Source of the DNA: Actinomycetota bacterium
GTDB taxonomy: Bacteria; Actinomycetota; Acidimicrobiia; IMCC26256; JACDBD01
Direction: 5' to 3'
Assembly (NCBI GenBank): GCA_013695115.1
Contig: JACDBD010000311.1
Span: forward strand, 1-10,525
Length of the DNA: 10,525 nt
In this document: positions 6,151 through 10,525 of the stretch, in pieces
Numbering within the stretch: position 1 is the first letter of the stretch
Layout of the letters: every line of letters begins with the position of its first letter
Made by a program: the position numbers and the translations under genes
The notes under the pieces: model-generated
The model's database searches: none
What the model was told of the DNA's origin: nothing
What the model saw: only the letters and a program-made list of their open reading frames with translations

Positions 6151-6480
6151 ATGAGTTGCGTGCGGATCAACGCCATTACCGTGCCCGCCGAACGCGCCGA
6201 CGAGCTGGTGGCTCGCTTCGCGGCTCGTGCCGGCGAAGTGGCGAAGGCTCCCGGATTCGAGGCGTTCGAGTTGCTGCGCCCCTCTGACGACCGCCACGTC
6301 TTCCTCGTCTACACGCGATGGCGGACGCAGGCCGATTTCGAGGCGTGGGTGTCGAGCCCGGCGTTCGCGCACGGCCATCGGGGCCACAACACCGGCGGTC
6401 CGGTCGGGACCGGCAGCGAGTTGTGGTCGTTCGACGTCGTCCAGCACGAGGAAGCGGCCGACACCGGGACCGGCGCGTGA
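6151..6480 (+). CDS. MhuD-like heme-degrading monooxygenase (antibiotic biosynthesis monooxygenase / IsdG-type fold)
   Basis: The 109-residue protein is a small ferredoxin-like alpha/beta-barrel monooxygenase. It closely parallels mycobacterial MhuD (Rv3592), which degrades heme in the cytoplasm and releases iron. Shared blocks recalled from MhuD are INAI.VP (6-12), RFA.RA (22-27), PGF..F.LLRP (34-44), W57 and F..W...PA.A (63-73). The residues known to matter in MhuD appear here: Asn7, Phe23, Arg26 and Trp66. The proximal heme-ligand His aligns with His76 in HRGH (76-79), allowing one inserted residue. Heme degradation is therefore a strong inference but not proven; many proteins of this fold have other substrates. 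It heads an operon whose next gene starts inside its stop codon (GTGA). The ATG at 6151 is preceded by a -10-like hexamer rather than a ribosome binding site. Confidence 0.88.
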   Translation: MSCVRINAITVPAERADELVARFAARAGEVAKAPGFEAFELLRPSDDRHVFLVYTRWRTQADFEAWVSSPAFAHGHRGHNTGGPVGTGSELWSFDVVQHEEAADTGTGA

Positions 6481-8213
6481 CCACGACGACCGACCCGGTC
6501 GTCCAGGAGCTGACCGCACCGGGCGCCCCGTTCGAGATCGTGGTGGAGCCCGTGCTGGGCGTGCCGCTCCAGGTGTATCGAGACCGGCTGGACTCCCTGC
6601 GGGATGTGATCGCGACGGCGGACGGGCGCGCCGGGGTGGACTTCCTCATCCAGGGCGATCGGCGGCTCACCTACGACGAGCACAACGCGCTCGTCCGCCG
6701 GGTGGCGGGCGCGTTTCTCGAGCGCGGCATCGGCCACGGCGATCGGATCGCCATCCTGTCGGCCAACAACGTGGAGTGGGTGGTGCTGTTCTGGGCCGCG
6801 GCCTCGATCGGCGCGGTCGTGGTTCCACTCAACGCGTGGTGGAAGGCCGAGGAGCTCCGGTTCGGGCTGGAGGACTCGGAGGCGCGGTTGCTGTTCTGCG
6901 ACCGCCGACGATGGGACGTCGTCCGCGACATCGCCGGAGAGCTACCCGCGCTCGAGCACGTGCTGGTCACGGACCTCGACGAACCCGAGGGCCGGGCGCG
7001 TCCGGGCATCGAGCTGTTCGCCCACGACGATCCCGGAGTGTTGCCCGCCAGCCCTACTGACGACGGGTCGGTCGCCGAAGACGATCTCCTCGCGATCCTC
7101 TATACGTCGGGCACAACCGGGCGACCGAAGGGTGCGACCGTCACCCACCGTCAGGCGCTTGCCAACCTTCAGAACATCTTCTGCCTGGGGCTGGCGGCCG
7201 CGAAGAAAGGGGCGACGCCTCCCGAGGTCGGCGCCGACCAGCAGGCCGCGCTGCTCGTCGTGCCGCTCTTCCATGTGACGGGCTGCCTGGCCACCATGAC
7301 CCTCTGCTACACGTCCGGGGCCAAACTCGTGCTCATGCCGCCGGGGAGGTTCGACCCCGACGAGGCGATGGCCACGATCGAGCGCGAGCGCGTCACCAAC
7401 ATCGGCGGCGTGCCCACGGTGATGTGGAGGATCGTGGAAGCCCCGACGTTCGGAAAGTACGACCTGTCGTCGGTCACCCGCGTCGGCTACGGGGGCGCGC
7501 CGGCGCCTCCCGAGCTCGTCGCTCGCATCGACGAGGCGTTTCCCTCGGCCCGCACGACGCTCTCCACCGCGTACGGGCTCACCGAGACCGCGTCGATCGC
7601 GACGTCGAACGTCGGTGACGACTACCTGACCCATGCCGGCTCGGTCGGCCGACCCGCACCGACGGTCGAGATCAAGGTCGCCGACGATGACGATGACGAG
7701 GTGCCGGCGGGGGAGACGGGAGAGATCTGGTTGCGGGGCCCTACCGTCATGCTGCGCGGCTATTGGAACCGGCCCGACGCCACCGCCGAGGCGGTCAGCG
7801 AGGACGGGTGGTTCCGGAGCGGCGACATCGGCCGGTTCGACGAGGACGGCTTCCTCTACCTGGTCGACCGGGCCAAGGACATGATCATTCGCGGCGGCGA
7901 GAACGTGTACTGCGTCGAGGTGGAGCAGGCGCTGTTCGAGCACCGCGACGTCATCGACGCCGCAGTCGTGGGCGTACCCCACCGCGAGCTCGGCGAGGAG
8001 GTGAAGGCGATCGTGCAACTGCGCGACGGTGCAGCTGCGACCGGCGACGACATCCGGGCGTTCTGCGCCGAGCACCTCGCCCGGTTCAAGGTTCCCGAGT
8101 ACATCGAGCTCCGGGACGAGCCGCTGCCCCGCAACCCGGCGGGGAAGGTACTGAAGAACCTGTTACGCGGCGACGCCACTGCCTTCGCCGCCGCCGACGA
8201 CTCTGCGTTGTGA
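6477..8213 (+). CDS. Acyl-CoA synthetase / class I adenylate-forming enzyme (ANL superfamily)
   Basis: This 578-residue enzyme activates a carboxylic acid with ATP to an acyl-adenylate and is expected to transfer it to coenzyme A. All core motifs are present: the phosphate-binding loop YTSGTTGRPKG (209-219), PLFHVTG in the acyl-site region, YGLTE (366-370), and GWFRSGDIG. The hinge RAKDMIIRGGENVY spans 465-478, and the C-terminal catalytic lysine is K557 in NPAGK. The acyl substrate cannot be read from sequence; a fatty, aromatic or steroid-side-chain acid is possible. An Asp-rich run encoded by GAC/GAT repeats (7683-7700) sits in a surface loop. The GTG at 6477 overlaps the preceding stop as GTGA, so translation is likely coupled. 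An open frame extends upstream to 6318, but that is a shadow inside the MhuD-like gene. The roughly 50 residues before the first conserved block are plausible for the family. Confidence 0.95.
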   Translation: MTTTTDPVVQELTAPGAPFEIVVEPVLGVPLQVYRDRLDSLRDVIATADGRAGVDFLIQGDRRLTYDEHNALVRRVAGAFLERGIGHGDRIAILSANNVEWVVLFWAAASIGAVVVPLNAWWKAEELRFGLEDSEARLLFCDRRRWDVVRDIAGELPALEHVLVTDLDEPEGRARPGIELFAHDDPGVLPASPTDDGSVAEDDLLAILYTSGTTGRPKGATVTHRQALANLQNIFCLGLAAAKKGATPPEVGADQQAALLVVPLFHVTGCLATMTLCYTSGAKLVLMPPGRFDPDEAMATIERERVTNIGGVPTVMWRIVEAPTFGKYDLSSVTRVGYGGAPAPPELVARIDEAFPSARTTLSTAYGLTETASIATSNVGDDYLTHAGSVGRPAPTVEIKVADDDDDEVPAGETGEIWLRGPTVMLRGYWNRPDATAEAVSEDGWFRSGDIGRFDEDGFLYLVDRAKDMIIRGGENVYCVEVEQALFEHRDVIDAAVVGVPHRELGEEVKAIVQLRDGAAATGDDIRAFCAEHLARFKVPEYIELRDEPLPRNPAGKVLKNLLRGDATAFAAADDSAL

Positions 8214-8578
8214 CGGGGCTGCGGGACTTTCACGAGGTGTTCGGCTACGTGGTGATCGTCGCCAACGGGGTCGCCGGTGTCGTGGCGCTGGCGGCGTGGC
8301 GCGCGCAACGGCTGAGGGGCCGCGGGGTGTGGGTCGTCACGATCGTGGCCGAGGGGATGATGCTGCTCGAAGTCGTGACCGGGGTGATCCTCGTCTCGAG
8401 TGACCGGTTCGTCGGGGCGCGGTTCCACATGTTCTACGGGTTCCTCGCGTTCCTCACCGTGGGTCTCGCCTACCAGTACCGCGACTCGCTCCCGGATCGC
8501 ACCGAGCTGCTCTACGGGCTCGTCGGCCTGTTCATCATGGGCCTGGGCATCCGCGCCGTGGTCGAGGTGGCGTCGTGA
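8210..8578 (+). CDS. Small four-helix membrane protein of unknown function
   Basis: I do not recognise this 122-residue protein. It has four clear hydrophobic helices (about 10-30, 40-63, 74-90, 100-121) joined by short Arg-rich loops and little else, with no signal peptide. Charged residues lie inside or at the edge of the membrane: His8 before helix 1, Glu48 and Glu54 within helix 2, His73 in RFHMFYGF at the start of helix 3, and Glu119 in helix 4. Paired histidines at helix ends are seen in membrane heme proteins, but two are not enough to claim heme binding. The GTG at 8210 overlaps the acyl-CoA synthetase stop (GTGA), and its own stop overlaps the ddl start in the same way, so it is surely a real, co-translated gene. 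The frame continues upstream to 7763, but only as a shadow. No ribosome binding site precedes it. Confidence 0.85.
   Translation: MTGLRDFHEVFGYVVIVANGVAGVVALAAWRAQRLRGRGVWVVTIVAEGMMLLEVVTGVILVSSDRFVGARFHMFYGFLAFLTVGLAYQYRDSLPDRTELLYGLVGLFIMGLGIRAVVEVAS
8564..8570 (+). promoter_or_regulatory. Shine-Dalgarno-like site for ddl
   Basis: GAGGTGG lies 4 bases before the GTG at 8575, within the last codons of the membrane protein gene. It is the only one of the three GTGA junctions with a recognisable ribosome binding site, so ddl may be translated more independently than its neighbours. Confidence 0.5.
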
Positions 8579-9708
8579 CCCGGCCGGAGGGACGGCGGAC
8601 CCGGGTCCTGCTGATCTTCGGCGGCCGGTCGGCCGAACACGATGTGTCGCGGGCGACGGCGGTGTCGGTTGCCCGGGCGCTGGACCCCGATCGGTACGAG
8701 GTCGTGCCCCTCGCGATCACCACCGACGGGCGCTGGCTGTTCGCCAACGAAGCCCTCAGGGCGATCGAGGCCGGGCCCGCCGCCCTGCCCGAGGCGTTCG
8801 CGGTCGCGGGCGAGCCGGTCTCCGACCTGGGCGACCTCGTCGCGCGGGGCGAACAGGCGGTCGCCCCCGCAACTGCCGGCGGCAGCCTCGACGTCGACGT
8901 GGTGCTCCCGCTGCTGCACGGCCCCTACGGCGAGGACGGCACCGTGCAGGGCCTGCTCGAGCTGGCCGGGCTGCCGTACGTCGGCGCCGGCGTCGTCGGC
9001 TCCGCGGTCGGGATGGACAAGGTCATGATGAAGCGGGCGTTCGCGGCGTGCGGTCTCGGCATCGCGCGCCACCTTGCGTTCCGTGAGGGCCACGATGCCG
9101 ACGAACTCCGGGCCCGCGTCGAGGATGAGCTCGGCTACCCCTGTTTCGTGAAGCCGGCCAACCTGGGATCGTCGGTCGGCGTGTCGAAGGCGCGCGACCG
9201 GGCCGGGTTCGACGCCGCGCTCGCGCTCGCCCTCGACTTCGACGAGTGGGTAGTCGTCGAGGAGGCGATCGCCGGGCGCGAGATCGAGGTCGCGGTCCTC
9301 GGCGACGATCCACCGGAGGCGTCGGTGCCCGGAGAGGTCGTGCCCGGCGACGAGTTCTACTCGTATGCCGACAAGTACGAGGACGACGCCGCCGAGCTGC
9401 TCGCACCCGCGCCGATCACGCCGGCGCAAACCGACGAGGTGCGGGCGCTGGCGGTGCGGGCGTTCGAGGCGTGCCGGGGTGAGGCCATGGCCCGGGTCGA
9501 CTTCTTCCTCGAGGAGGAAGGCGCGGCGCGGGGGTTCCTCGTGAACGAGGTGAACACCATTCCCGGGTTCACCCCGATCTCGATGTACCCGCGGCTCTGG
9601 GAGCTCTCGGGGCTGCCGTACGCGAAGCTGATCGATCGCCTGGTCGACCTGGCGTTCGAGCGCCACGAGCGGCGGCGCCGCCGCGCCGGCCGCCAACGGA
9701 GCGAGTAG
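8575..9708 (+). CDS. ddl: D-alanine--D-alanine ligase
   Basis: This 377-residue ATP-grasp enzyme joins two D-alanines in the cytoplasm to supply the terminal dipeptide of peptidoglycan precursors. Visible motifs are GGRSAEHDVS (16-25, with the D-Ala-binding Glu21), LHGPYGEDGTVQG, KPANLGSSVGV (Lys193 onward, ATP contact) and the metal-binding NEVNTIPGF (324 onward, with Glu325 and Asn327), followed by TPISMYP. The omega loop reads FYSYADKY (261-268), the tyrosine-bearing form of ordinary D-Ala-D-Ala ligases rather than that of VanA-type D-Ala-D-Lac ligases. An ordinary vancomycin-susceptible precursor is thus inferred. The C-terminal tail is strongly basic (about 364-377). It is the last gene of the overlapping operon. 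Its GTG start lies in the GTGA of the preceding gene, and its stop is 10 bases from the stop of the convergent Lrp/AsnC-domain gene. Confidence 0.97.
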   Translation: MTRPEGRRTRVLLIFGGRSAEHDVSRATAVSVARALDPDRYEVVPLAITTDGRWLFANEALRAIEAGPAALPEAFAVAGEPVSDLGDLVARGEQAVAPATAGGSLDVDVVLPLLHGPYGEDGTVQGLLELAGLPYVGAGVVGSAVGMDKVMMKRAFAACGLGIARHLAFREGHDADELRARVEDELGYPCFVKPANLGSSVGVSKARDRAGFDAALALALDFDEWVVVEEAIAGREIEVAVLGDDPPEASVPGEVVPGDEFYSYADKYEDDAAELLAPAPITPAQTDEVRALAVRAFEACRGEAMARVDFFLEEEGAARGFLVNEVNTIPGFTPISMYPRLWELSGLPYAKLIDRLVDLAFERHERRRRRAGRQRSE

Positions 9709-9718
9709 CGCGGGGTTT

Positions 9719-9955
9719 CTACAGGTTCACGACCGGGCAGGTGAAGGTGCGGGTGATGCCCTCCACAGCCTGGATCTGGGAGACGACCATCTTGCCGAGG
9801 TCGTCGAGGCTCGGCGCCTCGGTCTTGACGATCACGTCGTACGGCCCGGTGACGTCGTCGGCCGACAGCACCCCCGAGATCTTCCGGGTCTCCTCGGCGA
9901 CCGACACTGCCTTGCCGACCTCCGTCTGGATGAGCACATACGCGGTGATGGCCAT
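9719..9955 (-). CDS. Standalone Lrp/AsnC ligand-binding (RAM) domain protein
   Basis: The 78-residue product consists only of the ligand-binding and oligomerisation domain of Lrp/AsnC regulators. It opens with AITAYVLIQTEVGK, contains DDVTGPYDVIVKTEA with the glycine-containing turn of the amino-acid-binding site, and ends in ITRTFTCPVVNL. No helix-turn-helix precedes it. The ATG at 9955 is fixed by an AAGGGGG ribosome binding site, and the longer open frame upstream is only the antisense of the phosphoribosyltransferase gene. Standalone domains of this type are common in actinobacteria and may bind amino acids or mix with full-length Lrp proteins. The specific role is unknown. It converges on ddl and diverges from the phosphoribosyltransferase gene across 42 bases. 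Confidence 0.9.
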   Translation of the reverse strand: MAITAYVLIQTEVGKAVSVAEETRKISGVLSADDVTGPYDVIVKTEAPSLDDLGKMVVSQIQAVEGITRTFTCPVVNL

Positions 9956-9960
9956 GCGGA

Positions 9961-9967
9961 CCCCCTT
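9961..9967 (-). promoter_or_regulatory. Shine-Dalgarno site of the Lrp/AsnC-domain gene
   Basis: On the minus strand AAGGGGG ends 5 bases before the ATG at 9955. It decides the short 78-residue product over the longer open frame upstream. Confidence 0.75.
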
Positions 9968-9984
9968 CGAAGCCGTGACGCGGG

Positions 9985-9990
9985 CATCGT
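9985..9990 (+). promoter_or_regulatory. Candidate -10 element for the phosphoribosyltransferase gene
   Basis: CATCGT carries the key A (position 2) and T (position 6) and ends 7 bases before the ATG at 9998. No Shine-Dalgarno site is present. It is the weakest of the five leaderless-type signals in the window. Confidence 0.3.
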
Positions 9991-9997
9991 AGTGGGC

Positions 9998-10525
9998 ATG
10001 CCCGAGATCGTCTTCGCCGACCGCAGGGATGCCGGGCGTCGGCTCGGCGCGGTGCTGCGCGAACGCGGGTTCGCCCAACCGGGCGCGCTCGTCGCCGGGA
10101 TCCCACGCGGGGGCGCCGTGGTCGCGGCCGAGGTCGCGGCCGAGCTCGGACTCCCGCTGCGGGCGATCGTGGCCCGCAAGCTCGGCGCACCCAACCAACC
10201 CGAGCTCGCCATCGGGGCCCTCGGGCCCGACGGCACTCCGCTCTTCGACGAGTCGCTCGTGCGCCGTTTGCGCGTGAGCGAGCAGTGGCTGACGCACGTC
10301 GTCGACCAGGAACGGGCCGAACTCGTGTCCCGTATCGAGCACTTCCCCGGCGTCGTCAGCCGCGACGACGTCGCCGGCAAGCTCGTGATCGTGGTGGACG
10401 ACGGCGTCGCGACCGGAGCGACCGCGGCGGCGGTGGGCGCATGGCTCGGCCATGCCGGGGCGGCGCGGCGGGCACTGGCCTTGCCGGTGGCGCCGCCGTC
10501 GACGCTCCGGCGGCTCGAGCGGGCC
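9998..10525 (+). CDS. Phosphoribosyltransferase-domain protein (COG1926-like), cut by the window end
   Basis: The first 176 residues are present and the frame is still open at the right edge. The start MPEIVFADRRDAGRRLG matches the opening of predicted phosphoribosyltransferases of the COG1926 type. GIPRGGAVVAAEVA (34-47), VARKLGAPNQPELAIGA (58-74) and the PRPP-binding loop VIVVDDGVATGAT (130-142) are intact. The loop's paired acidic residues followed by a small-residue turn bind the ribose phosphate of PRPP. The base or other acceptor is unknown, and these proteins are often annotated only by domain. The rest of the protein lies beyond the window, so a C-terminal fusion domain cannot be excluded. 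It diverges from the Lrp/AsnC-domain gene. No ribosome binding site precedes the ATG. Confidence 0.9.
   Translation, partial: MPEIVFADRRDAGRRLGAVLRERGFAQPGALVAGIPRGGAVVAAEVAAELGLPLRAIVARKLGAPNQPELAIGALGPDGTPLFDESLVRRLRVSEQWLTHVVDQERAELVSRIEHFPGVVSRDDVAGKLVIVVDDGVATGATAAAVGAWLGHAGAARRALALPVAPPSTLRRLERA

Noticed and set aside
6318..6476. Upstream in-frame extension of the acyl-CoA synthetase
   Set aside because: It lies inside the MhuD-like gene in another frame and reads as low-information Arg/Gly/Val sequence. The GTGA overlap at 6477 matches the other two junctions of the operon.
7763..8209. N-terminal extension of the four-helix membrane protein
   Set aside because: It is an Arg-rich shadow of the acyl-CoA synthetase. 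The GTG at 8210 gives a clean four-helix protein with the operon's usual overlap.
8575..9708. VanA-type D-Ala-D-Lac ligase (vancomycin resistance)
   Set aside because: The omega loop carries the FYSYADKY tyrosine/lysine form of ordinary D-Ala-D-Ala ligases, and no vanH or vanX neighbour is present.
9956..10453. Long upstream extension of the Lrp/AsnC-domain gene on the minus strand
   Set aside because: It is antisense to the phosphoribosyltransferase gene, which has intact family motifs. An AAGGGGG site fixes the short start.
1..10525. CRISPR array, transposon, phage or other mobile element
   Set aside because: No regularly spaced repeats, transposase or integrase motifs, or terminal inverted repeats were seen, and base composition looks uniform across the window.

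Overview
The window reads as one continuous piece of a very GC-rich actinobacterial chromosome (Actinomycetota). The class Acidimicrobiia is a plausible but unproven source. The supporting content is two F420-type luciferase-like oxidoreductases, a PAC2-family protein, a close relative of the mycobacterial heme-degrading enzyme MhuD, frequent GTG starts and 4-base stop/start overlaps. I see no CRISPR array, insertion sequence, phage gene, tRNA or rRNA. Every gene looks intact except the last, which runs off the right edge. No gene-free stretch exceeds 300 bases; the longest is 190 bases (5961-6150).

Layout, left to right. A 12-bp perfect hairpin (7-33) and a strong ribosome binding site precede a class A penicillin-binding protein (61-2373, +). 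A six-helix DUF6159-like membrane protein (2386-3237, +) follows after 12 bases. Two luciferase-like monooxygenase genes lie on the minus strand (5087 down to 3253). They are joined by an ATGA overlap and meet the membrane protein gene tail to tail. Only 33 bases separate the first of them from a divergent PAC2-family gene (5121-5960, +).

A structured intergenic region follows and ends in a canonical rho-independent terminator (6076-6124). Next is a four-gene plus-strand operon in which every junction is a GTGA overlap. It encodes an MhuD-like heme-degrading protein (6151-6480), an acyl-CoA synthetase (6477-8213), a small four-helix membrane protein (8210-8578) and D-alanine--D-alanine ligase (8575-9708). 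A standalone Lrp/AsnC ligand-binding-domain protein (9955-9719, -) points at the end of ddl. Divergent from it is a phosphoribosyltransferase-domain gene (9998 onward, +) cut by the window end.

How the genes work together: the penicillin-binding protein and Ddl act at two ends of peptidoglycan synthesis, in the cytoplasm (D-Ala-D-Ala supply) and outside the membrane (polymerisation and cross-linking). The other genes do not form one obvious pathway. The most distinctive regulatory feature is that five gene starts lack a Shine-Dalgarno site but carry a -10-like hexamer 6-8 bases before the start codon. That is the pattern expected of leaderless mRNAs. The least understood parts are the four-helix membrane protein and the structured 5961-6124 region. 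I found no convincing wholly new system; the linkage of heme degradation, acyl-CoA ligation, an orphan membrane protein and Ddl in one overlapping operon is the nearest candidate.
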